Origin: VRUE01 sp963716245
GTDB lineage: Bacteria; Actinomycetota; Thermoleophilia; Solirubrobacterales; 70-9
NCBI GenBank assembly: GCA_963716245.1
Contig: OY970300.1
Span: 1,736,001 to 1,800,000 of the forward strand
Direction: 5' to 3'
Length of the DNA stretch: 64,000 nt
Shown: positions 39,741 to 48,340 of the stretch, piece by piece
Layout: every line of letters starts with the position of its first letter
How positions within the stretch are numbered: position 1 is the stretch's first letter
The notes under the pieces: model-generated
Seen by the model: only the letters and a program-made list of their open reading frames with translations
The model's database searches: none
Told to the model about the DNA's origin: nothing
Position numbers and translations under genes: made by a program

Positions 39741-42611
39741 CTACGCAGCGACCGGCTCGCGACGCTTGCGCGGAGCCCGTTTCGGCTTCGCCGGCTCGAG
39801 CAGCTCGGCGAGGAACTGGCCGGTGTGCGAGCTCTCGACCGCGGCGATGTCCTCCGGCGTGCCGGTGGCGACCACCTCGCCGCCCTCGTCGCCGCCGTCC
39901 GGGCCGAGGTCGATCAGGCGGTCGGCGGTCTTGATCACGTCGAGGTTGTGCTCGATCACGACCACGGTGTTGCCCTGGTCGACCAGGCGGCCGAGCACGT
40001 CGAGCAGCCGCTGCACGTCGGCGAAGTGCAGGCCGGTGGTCGGCTCGTCGAGGATGTAGAGGGTCTCCCCGGTCGCGACTTTCGAGAGCTCGGTCGCCAG
40101 CTTGACCCGCTGCGCCTCGCCTCCCGAGAGCGTCGTCGCCGGCTGGCCGAGCCGGATGTAGTCGAGCCCCACGTCGTGCAAGGTGCGCAGGCGCCGCGCG
40201 ATCTTCGGCACGTTCTCGAAGAAGACGACGGCCTCCTCGACCGACATCTCGAGCACGTCGGCGATGCTCTTGCCCTTGAAGCGCACCTCCAGGGTCTCGC
40301 GGTTGTAGCGCTTGCCGTGGCACTGCTCGCAGGGGACGTAGACGTCGGGCAGGAAGTGCATCTCGATCTTGATCTGGCCGTCGCCGCGGCAGACCTCGCA
40401 GCGCCCCCCTTTGACGTTGAAGCTGAAGCGGCCGGGCTTGTAGCCGCGCGCCCGCGCCTCCTGCGTCTGCGTGAAGAGCTGGCGGATGTGGTCGAAGACG
40501 CCGGTGTAGGTGGCGGGGTTGGAGCGCGGCGTGCGGCCGATCGGCGACTGATCGATGTTGATGATCTTGTCGATCTGGCTGAGCCCATCGATCCCGTCGT
40601 GGGCGCCCGGCCGCAGCTTCGCCTGGTGCAGGCGATTGGCGACCGCGTGGTGCAGCGTCTCGTTGATCAGCGTCGACTTGCCCGAGCCGGATACGCCGGT
40701 CACGCAGCAGAAGACGCCCAGCGGGATCGCCACGTCGATCCCCTTCAGGTTGTGTTCGCGAGCACCGCGCACTCGCAGCGCCCCGCGCGGCTGGCGCCGC
40801 TCCGCCGGCACCTCGATCTGGCGCTTGCCCGAGAGGTACTGACCGGTCAGCGAGGCGGCGTTCTTGGCGACCGCGGCGGGCGTGCCCGCGGCGATCACGT
40901 GGCCGCCGTGCTCGCCGGCGCCGGGGCCGAGGTCGACGAGGTGGTCGGCGGCGCGCATCGTCCCCTCGTCGTGCTCGACCACGATCACCGTGTTGCCGAG
41001 GTCGCGCAGGCGGTCCAGCGTCGCGATCAGCTTCTCGTTATCGCGCTGGTGCAGCCCGATCGACGGCTCGTCGAGCACGTACATCACGCCGACCAGGCTG
41101 GAGCCGATCTGGGTCGCCAGCCGAATCCGCTGCGCCTCGCCGCCCGACAACGAGCGGGCCGAGCGGGCGAGCGAGAGGTAGCCGATCCCGACGTTGTCGA
41201 GGAAGGCGAGCCGTTCGGATATCTCGCGCACGATCAGCCGCGCGATCGCCCGCTCGGTCTCGGTCAGCTCCAGCGAGGCGATCCACTGGCGCGCGGCCCG
41301 CGCCGACATGCCGGTCATCTCGGCGATGCTGAGCCCGTTGACCGTGACCGCGAGGCTCTCGGGGCGCAGCCGCGCCCCGTCGCACTGGGGGCAGGGCTGC
41401 TCGGCCATGTAGCCCTCGATCCGCTCGCGGTTGGTCTCGGAGTCGGTCTCCTCGTAGCGCCGCTCCAGGTTGTTGACGATCCCCTCGAAGCGCACCCGGT
41501 AGGAGCGGTGCCGCCCGAACCGGTTGGTGTAGCTGACCTGGTGGCGCTCCTCGCCGGTGCCGTAGAGGAAGATCTCCTTCTCGGACTTCTTCAGCTTCGC
41601 CCAGGGCTTGTCTAGGTCGACGCCGTAGCTCTCGGCCACCGAGGCGATCAGGCGCCGCCAGTAGGCGGTGACGCCGCGGTTCCACGGCTGCAGCGCCCCC
41701 TCGCCGAGCGAGAGCGTCGGGTCCGGGACGACCAGCTCGGGGTCGATCACTTTCTGGAAGCCGAGCCCGTGGCAGCGCTCGCAGGCGCCGTGCGGGGAGT
41801 TGAAGGAGAAGATCCGCGGCTCCAGCTCGGGGATCGAGGTCCCGCAGTGCAGGCAGGCGAACTGCTCGGAGAAGAGCAGCGACTCGCCCTCCAGGACCTC
41901 GATCTCGACCAGGCCCGCGGCGAGACCCGCCGCCGCCTCGACCGACTCCGAGAGGCGCCGGCGCAGGTCGGGCTTCATCACCAGCCGGTCGACCACGACC
42001 GCTACGTCGTGTTTGTACTTCTTGTCGAGGACTATCTCCTCGTCTAGCCGGCGCAGCTCGCCGTTCACCTTGACCCGCGAGTAGCCCTCGAGGCGGAACT
42101 GCTCGAGCAGCTTGCCGTACTCGCCTTTGCGGCCGCGCACGACCGGCGCCATCACCATGAACTTGGTGCCTTCGTCGAGGGTCATCAGCCGGTCGACGAT
42201 CTGCTCCTGGGACTGGCCGGTGATCGGCTCCTTGCAGGTGGGGCAGTGCGGCACGCCGATCCGCGCCCAGAGCAGCCGCAGGTAGTCGTAGATCTCGGTC
42301 ACCGTGCCGACCGTCGAGCGCGGGTTCCGCGAGGTCGTCTTCTGGTCGATCGAGATCGCCGGCGAGAGCCCCTCGATCGAGTCGACGTCGGGCTTCTCCA
42401 TCAGGCCGAGGAACTGACGCGCGTAGGCGGAGAGCGACTCGACGTAGCGGCGCTGCCCCTCGGCGTAGATCGTGTCGAAGGCGAGGCTCGACTTGCCCGA
42501 CCCCGAGAGGCCGGTGATCACGATCAGCGCATCGCGGGGCAGCTCGACGTCGATGTCCTTGAGGTTGTGCTCGCGGGCACCGGAGATGACGATCCGCTCA
42601 GAAGCAGCCAC
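39741..42611 (-). CDS. uvrA: excinuclease ABC subunit A
   Basis: DNA-damage recognition ATPase of nucleotide excision repair. 956 aa. First ATPase Walker A GLSGSGKSSLAF (about residue 33), the zinc knuckle CLHCG/CERCHG, first signature LSGGEAQRI, second Walker A GVSGSGKSTLIN (about 640), C-terminal zinc module CEVCRGDG/CEQCHG, second signature LSGGEAQRV. The GTG at 42611 has TAGAAT 8 nt upstream and an SOS box just before it, so expression is probably DNA-damage induced. The short basic tail is Lys/Arg/Pro-rich. Confidence 0.98.
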   Translation of the reverse strand: MAASERIVISGAREHNLKDIDVELPRDALIVITGLSGSGKSSLAFDTIYAEGQRRYVESLSAYARQFLGLMEKPDVDSIEGLSPAISIDQKTTSRNPRSTVGTVTEIYDYLRLLWARIGVPHCPTCKEPITGQSQEQIVDRLMTLDEGTKFMVMAPVVRGRKGEYGKLLEQFRLEGYSRVKVNGELRRLDEEIVLDKKYKHDVAVVVDRLVMKPDLRRRLSESVEAAAGLAAGLVEIEVLEGESLLFSEQFACLHCGTSIPELEPRIFSFNSPHGACERCHGLGFQKVIDPELVVPDPTLSLGEGALQPWNRGVTAYWRRLIASVAESYGVDLDKPWAKLKKSEKEIFLYGTGEERHQVSYTNRFGRHRSYRVRFEGIVNNLERRYEETDSETNRERIEGYMAEQPCPQCDGARLRPESLAVTVNGLSIAEMTGMSARAARQWIASLELTETERAIARLIVREISERLAFLDNVGIGYLSLARSARSLSGGEAQRIRLATQIGSSLVGVMYVLDEPSIGLHQRDNEKLIATLDRLRDLGNTVIVVEHDEGTMRAADHLVDLGPGAGEHGGHVIAAGTPAAVAKNAASLTGQYLSGKRQIEVPAERRQPRGALRVRGAREHNLKGIDVAIPLGVFCCVTGVSGSGKSTLINETLHHAVANRLHQAKLRPGAHDGIDGLSQIDKIINIDQSPIGRTPRSNPATYTGVFDHIRQLFTQTQEARARGYKPGRFSFNVKGGRCEVCRGDGQIKIEMHFLPDVYVPCEQCHGKRYNRETLEVRFKGKSIADVLEMSVEEAVVFFENVPKIARRLRTLHDVGLDYIRLGQPATTLSGGEAQRVKLATELSKVATGETLYILDEPTTGLHFADVQRLLDVLGRLVDQGNTVVVIEHNLDVIKTADRLIDLGPDGGDEGGEVVATGTPEDIAAVESSHTGQFLAELLEPAKPKRAPRKRREPVAA

Positions 42612-42619
42612 TCAGGTCG

Positions 42620-42625
42620 ATTCTA
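42620..42625 (-). promoter_or_regulatory. -10 element, leaderless promoter of uvrA
   Basis: TAGAAT on the minus strand, 8 nt before the GTG at 42611. The LexA box lies 6 bp upstream, within the expected spacer. Confidence 0.6.
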
Positions 42626-42631
42626 CCCAGG

Positions 42632-42645
42632 CGAACAGATGTTCC
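42632..42645. promoter_or_regulatory. LexA (SOS) box of uvrA
   Basis: CGAACAGATGTTCC matches the Gram-positive LexA/DinR consensus CGAACRNRYGTTYC at every position. It begins 21 bp upstream of the uvrA start and overlaps the promoter spacer, so LexA binding would block polymerase. This is the only such site I found. Confidence 0.85.
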
Positions 42646-42705
42646 CTTGAGCCGTTGGCGCTTTATGCGTCGTATAGGGCGCATAAGTCGCCCCGCTGCG
42701 TCGCC

Positions 42706-43440
42706 CTAAAGCGCGGCGGCCAAGCGGCGGCGGTAATCGCGGGCGCTCGGGTCGGCCGGGTCCCCTTCGTTGAGGATGCCGACGACGGCGCGGCGCAGCT
42801 CCTCGCGCGTCTGCTCCTCGGCGGCGGCGATCTCGTCGAGCAGGGCGTCGAGCGCCGCCTCGCGGTCGCCCCGGTCGAGCGCTTCGAAGGCGGCGGCGCC
42901 CACGCCGGCCTTGGCCAGTCGCACGCGGGCCGCGATCCCTTCGGCGGCGAAGTCGCCGGCGTGGCCCTCGACCGCCTCAAGGGCCTCGTCCTCGGCGCCG
43001 CGCTCGAGCCGGGCCCTGGCCAGCGCGACGGCGATGTCGGCGCGGCGCGGCTCCAGCTCGGACGCCTCGCGCAGCGAGAGCTCGTCGCCTTTGGCGAGCA
43101 GCTCGTCGGCCTTCGAGGGGACGAGCGAGTCGAACAGCGCCTCGACCTTCGCCCTCGGCACCGCGCCGACGAACTCGTCCACGACGCGCCCGTCGCGGAA
43201 GGCCTTCACCGCCGGGATGCCCTGCACGCGGTAGCGCGCGGCGAGCGCCTGGTTGGCGTCGACGTCGACCTTTGCCAGCGCCACCTTGCCGCCGCGGGCC
43301 GTCTCGGCGGCCTCCAGCGCCGGGGTCAGCGTCCGGCACGGCCCGCACCACTCGGCCCAGAAGTCGACTACCACCGGCAGCTCGCGCGAGCGCTCGATCA
43401 CCTCGTGCTCGAAGCTCGCCTCGGTCACGTCGATCGCCAT
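42706..43440 (-). CDS. thioredoxin-TPR protein (CnoX/YbbN-like)
   Basis: 244 aa. The N-terminal thioredoxin fold keeps WCGPC (FWAEWCGPCRTLTPALE, about residue 28) and cis-Pro (VQGIPAVKAF). Residues about 110-244 are helical repeats (LERGAEDEALEAVE, ALDRGDREAALDALL) like the TPR part of CnoX. E. coli CnoX is a holdase that protects proteins from bleach; its motif lacks one Cys, while this one can do thiol-disulfide exchange. TAACCT lies 6 nt before the ATG at 43440. Confidence 0.9.
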   Translation of the reverse strand: MAIDVTEASFEHEVIERSRELPVVVDFWAEWCGPCRTLTPALEAAETARGGKVALAKVDVDANQALAARYRVQGIPAVKAFRDGRVVDEFVGAVPRAKVEALFDSLVPSKADELLAKGDELSLREASELEPRRADIAVALARARLERGAEDEALEAVEGHAGDFAAEGIAARVRLAKAGVGAAAFEALDRGDREAALDALLDEIAAAEEQTREELRRAVVGILNEGDPADPSARDYRRRLAAAL

Positions 43441-43446
43441 GCCGGC

Positions 43447-43452
43447 AGGTTA
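43447..43452 (-). promoter_or_regulatory. -10 element, leaderless promoter of the thioredoxin-TPR gene
   Basis: TAACCT on the minus strand, 6 nt before the ATG at 43440. Confidence 0.5.
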
Positions 43453-43561
43453 GAAGCACGGCCATCCCGACGCGCCGGACGCCAAATCGGCGGTTGCAGC
43501 GGCGCCGCCATCGGCGTACCGTCGATGGCGGGCAGGGATCACCTCGACCAAGGAGGACGAG

Positions 43562-43939
43562 ATGTCCAACGTCGATACCGCCCGATCCGCCTACGAGGCC
43601 TTTGCCCAGGGCGACCTCGAAGCACTGAAGGAGATGCTCAGCGAGGACAGCACGTGGCTGACCTCAGACGAGCTGCCGCTCGGCGGCGAAACCCAGGGCC
43701 GCGACGCGATCCTCGGCAACTTCGCGCAGATCCCGAACTACTGGTCGTCGTTCAGCGTCGAGCCGGAGGAGTTCATCGACGCGGGCGACTGGGTGATCGT
43801 GCGGGGCACCCAGCGAGCCGGCAACGACAGCGGCAGCTTCGAGGCGCCGTTCGCGCACCTGATCAAGCTCGAGGACGAAAGGATCGTCCGCGGCGAGTTC
43901 TACGCGGACAGCGCAAAGGCAGCGAAGGTCCTGGCCTGA
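43562..43939 (+). CDS. SnoaL-like / ketosteroid-isomerase-fold protein
   Basis: 125 aa cone-shaped NTF2-like fold: the first helix has ARSAYEAFAQGDLEALKEML, followed by DSTWL, GRDAILGNF and a curved sheet ending ERIVRGEFYADSAKAAKVL. Members are isomerases, hydrolases or ligand-binding proteins; the pocket residues do not identify the substrate. An ideal AAGGAGG precedes the ATG by about 6 nt. It stands alone, convergent with uvrB. Confidence 0.85.
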   Translation: MSNVDTARSAYEAFAQGDLEALKEMLSEDSTWLTSDELPLGGETQGRDAILGNFAQIPNYWSSFSVEPEEFIDAGDWVIVRGTQRAGNDSGSFEAPFAHLIKLEDERIVRGEFYADSAKAAKVLA

Positions 43940-44003
43940 TCGACCCACCCGGCCGGCGCCTGAGCGGTGTCCGGGCCAAGCAGATCAAGGACGACCGAGG
44001 GAG

Positions 44004-44017
44004 TGTGCTTCCGCACA
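44004..44017. repeat. small hairpin between direct repeats
   Basis: TGTGC-TTCC-GCACA hairpin flanked by two copies of GACCGAGGGAG (43993-44003 and 44019-44029), in the gap between the SnoaL-like gene and uvrB. Confidence 0.5.
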
Positions 44018-44042
44018 TGACCGAGGGAGGACACCGATATGC

Positions 44043-44075
44043 GACGGCCAGGGCGCCGCTCAGGCGCCGGCCGTC
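44043..44075. terminator. hairpin at the uvrB 3' end
   Basis: GACGGCC-AG-GGCGCC pairs with GGCGCC-GGCCGTC around a 5-nt loop that contains the uvrB stop codon: a 13-bp stem with a 2-nt bulge. A likely terminator for the convergent SnoaL-like transcript and possibly for uvrB. Confidence 0.45.
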
Positions 44076-46057
44076 ATGCCGTCGAGGTCGCGGCGCAATT
44101 CCTTCAGCTCGTCGCGGATCCGCGCCGCCTCCTCGAAGCGGAGGTCGTCGGCCGCGGCCAGCATCTCCTCCTCCAACGCGACGATCGTCCGCTCCAGCTC
44201 CTCCGCGTCGTCGATCGAGCCGCTGCGAGCGCGGCGGCGCTTGCGCGGCGCCCGGTCCTCCATCGCGAGGAACTCGGCCATCTCCGAGATCCCCTTGCGC
44301 ACGGTCTCCGGCGTGATCCCGTGCTCCTCGTTGTAGGCGAGCTGGATCGCGCGGCGGCGGTCGGTCTCGCTCATCGCCGCCCGCATCGCGTCGGTCTCCT
44401 TGTCCGCGTACATCAGCACCCGGCCGTTGACGTTGCGCGCCGCCCGCCCGATCGTCTGCACCAGGCTGGTCTCGCCGCGCAGGAAGCCCTCCTTGTCGGC
44501 GTCGAGGATCGCGACCAGCGAGACCTCGGGCAGGTCGAGTCCCTCGCGCAGGAGGTTGACCCCGACCAGCACGTCGTACTCGCCGAGGCGCAGCTCGCGG
44601 ACGATCCGGATCCGCTCCAGGGTGTCGATTTCGGAGTGCAGGTAGCGGACCCGGATCCCGTACTCGAGCAGGTAGGCGGTCAGGTCCTCGGCCATCTTCT
44701 TGGTCAGGGTCGTGACGAGGACCCGCTCCTTGGCCTCGGCCCGGGCGCGGATCTCGTTCATCAGGTTGTCGATCTGGTTCTTCGTCTCGCGCACCTCGAT
44801 CTCGGGGTCGACGATCCCGGTCGGGCGGACGATCTGCTCGACGGTGCGGGTCGCTTCGGCCCGCTCGAAGGGCCCCGGCGTCGCCGAGACCATCACCAGC
44901 CGGTCGACCCGGGCGAGGAACTCGTCGAACTTGAGCGGCCGGTTGTCGATCGCCGAGGGCAGCCGGAAGCCGTAGTCGATCAGCGTCGTCTTGCGTGAGC
45001 GGTCCCCCTCGTACATGCCGCCGATCTGCGGGATCGTCTGGTGGGACTCGTCGACGAAGCAGACGAAGTCGTCGGGGAAGTAATCGATGAGCGTGTGCGG
45101 GGGACTGCCGGGCGGGCGGCCGTCGAGGATCCGCGAGTAGTTCTCGATCCCCGAGGTGAAGCCGATCTCCTTCAGCATCTCGATGTCGTAGGCGGTGCGC
45201 TGGCGCAGCCGGTGCGCCTCGAGCTGCTTGCCTTCGCTCTCGAACTCGGCGGTGCGCGCGTCGAGTTCGGCCTTGATCTCGTCGACGGCCCGGTCCAGCG
45301 TCTCGTCCTTGGTCACGTAGTGGGACGCCGGCCAGACCGAGACGTGGTCGATGACGTCGAGGATCTCGCCGCTCAGCGGGTCGAAGTGCTGGATGCCCTC
45401 GATCTCGTCCCCGAAGAGCGAGATGCGGTAGGCCGACTCCGCGTAGGAGGGCATGATCTCCAGCACCTCGCCGCGCACCCGGAAGGTGCCGCGGCCGAGC
45501 GCCGAGTCGTTGCGCTGGTACTGGATCTTGACCAGCTTGCGCAGCACCTCGTCGCGGTCGATCTGCTCGCCGACCTTGAACAGCTGCATCTTTTCGTTGT
45601 AGACCTTCGGCGAGCCGATCCCGTAGATGCAGGAGACCGAGGCGACGATGATCACGTCGCGGCGGGCGAACAGCGCGGCGGTCGCCGCGTGCCGCAGCCG
45701 GTCGATCTCGTCGTTGATCGAGGAGTCCTTCTCGATGTAGAGGTCCTGGGCCGGGACGTATGCCTCGGGCTGGTAGTAGTCGTAGTAGGAGACGAAGTAC
45801 TCGACCGAGTTGCTGGGGAAGAACTCGCGGAACTCGTTGCAGAGCTGCGCGGCGAGCGTCTTGTTGTGCGCGATGACCAGGGTCGGGCGCTGCACCGCGG
45901 CGATCGTGGCGGCCATCGTGAAGGTCTTGCCGGTTCCCGTCGCCCCCAGCAGCGTCTGGAACCGCTCCTCTTCGCGCAGGCCCTCGGCCAGGCCGGCGAT
46001 CGCTTTGGGCTGGTCGGCGGTGGGCGTGTAGGCGGGATTCAGCTCGAAATCCGGCAC
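44060..46057 (-). CDS. uvrB: excinuclease ABC subunit B
   Basis: Helicase-like damage-verification subunit. 665 aa. Walker A GATGTGKTFT (about 40), the beta-hairpin region YYDYYQPEAYVP, DESHQTIPQ (motif II), GRAARNVNGRV (motif VI) and the C-terminal UVR motif (AADDLRFEEAARIRDELKEL) that contacts UvrC. The GTG at 46057 has TAAGGT 6 nt upstream. No SOS box is seen upstream, unlike uvrA. uvrB and uvrA are 3.4 kb apart on the same strand. Confidence 0.98.
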   Translation of the reverse strand: MPDFELNPAYTPTADQPKAIAGLAEGLREEERFQTLLGATGTGKTFTMAATIAAVQRPTLVIAHNKTLAAQLCNEFREFFPSNSVEYFVSYYDYYQPEAYVPAQDLYIEKDSSINDEIDRLRHAATAALFARRDVIIVASVSCIYGIGSPKVYNEKMQLFKVGEQIDRDEVLRKLVKIQYQRNDSALGRGTFRVRGEVLEIMPSYAESAYRISLFGDEIEGIQHFDPLSGEILDVIDHVSVWPASHYVTKDETLDRAVDEIKAELDARTAEFESEGKQLEAHRLRQRTAYDIEMLKEIGFTSGIENYSRILDGRPPGSPPHTLIDYFPDDFVCFVDESHQTIPQIGGMYEGDRSRKTTLIDYGFRLPSAIDNRPLKFDEFLARVDRLVMVSATPGPFERAEATRTVEQIVRPTGIVDPEIEVRETKNQIDNLMNEIRARAEAKERVLVTTLTKKMAEDLTAYLLEYGIRVRYLHSEIDTLERIRIVRELRLGEYDVLVGVNLLREGLDLPEVSLVAILDADKEGFLRGETSLVQTIGRAARNVNGRVLMYADKETDAMRAAMSETDRRRAIQLAYNEEHGITPETVRKGISEMAEFLAMEDRAPRKRRRARSGSIDDAEELERTIVALEEEMLAAADDLRFEEAARIRDELKELRRDLDGMTAGA

Positions 46058-46063
46058 CGGATC

Positions 46064-46069
46064 ACCTTA
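46064..46069 (-). promoter_or_regulatory. -10 element, leaderless promoter of uvrB
   Basis: TAAGGT on the minus strand, 6 nt before the GTG at 46057. Confidence 0.5.
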
Positions 46070-46146
46070 GCGGCAGGCGACGCCGGCGCCGCTGGGGAGA
46101 CCCTGCGCGGAGGTGATAAACGCTATAGTTCGTAGACGCAGTCTCT

Positions 46147-46173
46147 TGTCTGTAGTCCTTCTGTCATCAGACA
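46147..46173. promoter_or_regulatory. inverted repeat upstream of the HTH regulator
   Basis: TGTCTG (46147-46152) and CAGACA (46168-46173) with a 15-nt spacer, just before the -10 of the XRE gene; a possible autoregulatory operator. Confidence 0.35.
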
Positions 46174-46175
46174 CA

Positions 46176-46181
46176 GAGAAT
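46176..46181 (+). promoter_or_regulatory. candidate -10 element of the XRE regulator
   Basis: GAGAAT, 6 nt before the ATG at 46188. It fits the looser ANNNT form rather than TANNNT. Confidence 0.35.
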
Positions 46182-46187
46182 CGCCCA

Positions 46188-46436
46188 ATGCAGCCACGAG
46201 ACCGATTCGCAATCAGCCTCCGCAAAGCGCGGGAGAAGGCCAGGATCTCCCAGGAGGAGCTGGGCTTCCGCTGCGATCTGCACCGCACCGAGATCTCCCT
46301 GCTGGAGCGGGGCGGCCGCGAGCCGCGCCTCGGCACCATCGTCAAGCTGGCCAGCTCGCTCGGCGTGACGCCGGAAGAGCTGTGCACCGGGATCCGCTGG
46401 AGCCCCAAAGCACAGAAGTTCCAGTTCAAGAAGTAG
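46188..46436 (+). CDS. XRE-family helix-turn-helix regulator
   Basis: 82 aa, essentially one Cro/C1-type DNA-binding domain: FAISLRKAREKARISQEELGFRCDLHRTEISLLERGGREP contains the HTH, followed by LGTIVKLASSLGVTPEELCTGI. There is no sensor domain. The ATG at 46188 is preferred to an upstream start at 46113, whose 25 extra residues resemble no domain and lie upstream of the likely -10. It is divergent from uvrB, but a regulatory link is not shown. Confidence 0.88.
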   Translation: MQPRDRFAISLRKAREKARISQEELGFRCDLHRTEISLLERGGREPRLGTIVKLASSLGVTPEELCTGIRWSPKAQKFQFKK

Positions 46437-46439
46437 GGC

Positions 46440-46976
46440 TCAGGGGAGGAACTGTTCGAGCAGGTCTTGGGCGGGGCCGAGGAAGCTCTGCGCCTGGTCG
46501 AGCAGGGTGCGGGCATCCTGGATCAGTTCGATCGCCTGGTCGAGTGGGATGTCCCGCAGGGTCTCGCGCAGCGGTCCGGCGACGAGGGAGGGGATCGCGC
46601 CGGCTCGCTCGGCGTCGTCCACCGCCCGCAGCAGCCCGGCGCGGATCGCCCGCGCGAGCTCGGCGTCGCTGATGCCGAAGCGCTGCGTGAACCGCTCGCG
46701 CGAGCGGGGCGTCGCCAGGGCGCGGGCGAGCGTCTCCCTGGTCACGCCCAGCTCGCAGGCGGCGCCGTCGAGCGCCGAGAGCGAGAACTGCTCGGCGATC
46801 TGTTCGATGCTCTCGGGGTCGCGCCACTCGCGCGGCTCGCAGGGGTCCTGCACCTGCGCCGGCGCGTAGGACGAGCCGCCCGCGGCGAGGTAGGCGCCGA
46901 CGAGCGCCAGCGAGACGGCGGCGGCCACGACCACCAGGACCGTGCCGCGGTTCGCCGCCGCCCGCGCCGCGCTCAC
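46440..46976 (-). CDS. membrane-anchored helical protein, unknown function
   Basis: 178 aa: one N-terminal TM (about 12-33, VLVVVAAAVSLALVGAYLAA), then an extracytoplasmic helical domain with two Cys (DPCEPREW and GAACELGV) that may form a disulfide. The domain repeats a motif of short amphipathic helices (LARALATPRSRERF, LLDQAQSFLGPAQDLL). The ATG at 46976 overlaps the MFS stop by 4 bp, so it may assist that transporter. No family recognised. Confidence 0.7.
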   Translation of the reverse strand: MSAARAAANRGTVLVVVAAAVSLALVGAYLAAGGSSYAPAQVQDPCEPREWRDPESIEQIAEQFSLSALDGAACELGVTRETLARALATPRSRERFTQRFGISDAELARAIRAGLLRAVDDAERAGAIPSLVAGPLRETLRDIPLDQAIELIQDARTLLDQAQSFLGPAQDLLEQFLP

Positions 46977-48340
46977 AGCTCGACCCTCCTCGCCAGGCCG
47001 ATCGGCACGAGCGCCAGCAGCCCGATCGCCGCGCCCAGCCCGAACGAGGGGCTGAAGGCGTGGGTCGCGCCGCGGTCGAGCTGGTCCTGCAGTTCGGAGC
47101 GCAGCTGGACCACTTCGGCGCGCTCCTCGGGATCCTCGGGGAGCGGCTCGAAGACGGGGCCGATCGTCGGCACCCTCCCCCGCTCGCCTTCGAGCCGATC
47201 GTCGATCCGCTGCGACAGCTCCAGCTTGAGCAGCGGGCTGACGCGCGAGTCGAGGACCACGGCGGTGCCGGAGGCGATCGCGTCGCTGCGCTGCTCGGCG
47301 ATGTCGGCGGTGAACAGCGGCGTCAGCGCCAGCAGGCCGACCGCGACCCCGGCGTGGCGGGCCGAGATCGTCCAGCCGCCGTGGATCGCCTGCGGCGCCC
47401 GGCCGGCGAGCGCCGTTTCGGTCAGCGCCGCGAGGACGAGCGAGAGGCCGACGCCGACGAGCAGCTGCGGCAGCAGCGTCAGGGCGACCTCGGCCTTCGG
47501 CAGGAGCGCCAGCCCGCCCAGGCCGCCGGAGACGAGGATCGCGCCGGCCGCGGCGCGGGCGCGGGCGCTGCCCACCTCCGGCCCGAGGCGGCTGCCGATC
47601 AGGGCCGCGAGGGGCATCGCGGAGACGACGATCGCGGCGCCGATCGGGGTTAGGCGCCAGCCCTCGATCAACAGCAGCACGAGCAGGAAGAGGGCCGCGG
47701 CTATCGCCGCAGAGGTCATCGCCAGCGCCAGGTTGGCCAGCAGGTGCGGCCGGCCGGTGCGGCGCAGCTCCGAGGCGACGATGCCGGTCGCCGCCTCGTG
47801 CCTGGCGACGGCGAGGACCGGCACGCCGGCCGCCAGCGCGATCGGCGCCTGGACCAGGAAGATCGACTGCCAGGAGACGAGCTCGGTGAGCAGCCCCCCG
47901 ACCGCCGGCCCGAGCGCGGCCCCGGTCGCCCCCGCGGCCGCCCAGACCGCGGCCGCGCGCCGCTCGGTCCCGACCGTGGCGGGCAACAGCTCCAGCACCG
48001 CGGTGACCGCCGCCGCGCCGCCGAGGGCCTGCACGCAGCGGGCGGCGATCAGCGTGCCCAGGTCGGCCGAGAGGCCGCAGGCGACGCCGGCACCGGCGAA
48101 CACCGCCAGGCCGACGGCGGCCGTCCGCCCCGGGCCGACCCGGCGGCCGAGCCTCGCGGCCGGCACGGCCGCGAGCGCCAGCACCAGGTTGAACGAGACG
48201 AGGACCCAGGTCACGCCGGCGACGCCGGTGTCCAGCTCCCGGTAGATCTCGGGCAGCGCCAGGACGACGATCGAGGAGTCGGCGAGGACGAGCCCGACCG
48301 CGATGGCGAGCGCCGCGAGGCGCGGGCGCGGCTCACTCAT
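46973..48340 (-). CDS. MFS transporter, DHA2-like
   Basis: 455 aa with about 14 TM segments. Motif C-like GAALGPAVGGLL in helix 5 marks a drug/H+ antiporter of the DHA2 group, and RLGRRVGPGRTAAVG is the cytoplasmic loop 2-3 motif A. A soluble segment of about 80 residues (RIDDRLEGERGRVPTIGPVF and following) separates the last two helices. Substrate unknown. It is coupled by 4-bp overlaps to the lytic transglycosylase upstream and the anchored helical protein downstream. Confidence 0.88.
   Translation of the reverse strand: MSEPRPRLAALAIAVGLVLADSSIVVLALPEIYRELDTGVAGVTWVLVSFNLVLALAAVPAARLGRRVGPGRTAAVGLAVFAGAGVACGLSADLGTLIAARCVQALGGAAAVTAVLELLPATVGTERRAAAVWAAAGATGAALGPAVGGLLTELVSWQSIFLVQAPIALAAGVPVLAVARHEAATGIVASELRRTGRPHLLANLALAMTSAAIAAALFLLVLLLIEGWRLTPIGAAIVVSAMPLAALIGSRLGPEVGSARARAAAGAILVSGGLGGLALLPKAEVALTLLPQLLVGVGLSLVLAALTETALAGRAPQAIHGGWTISARHAGVAVGLLALTPLFTADIAEQRSDAIASGTAVVLDSRVSPLLKLELSQRIDDRLEGERGRVPTIGPVFEPLPEDPEERAEVVQLRSELQDQLDRGATHAFSPSFGLGAAIGLLALVPIGLARRVEL

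Noticed and set aside
44039..44998. A plus-strand open frame of about 319 codons with a GGGAGG before its ATG
   Set aside because: It is almost wholly antisense to uvrB, and its protein is the Arg/Ala/Asp/Val/Leu-rich kind that the complement of high-GC genes gives. The Shine-Dalgarno-like sequence is probably chance.
46058..46187. Search for a LexA box upstream of uvrB
   Set aside because: No GAAC-N4-GTTC is present; the nearest inverted repeat (TGTCTG/CAGACA) does not fit.
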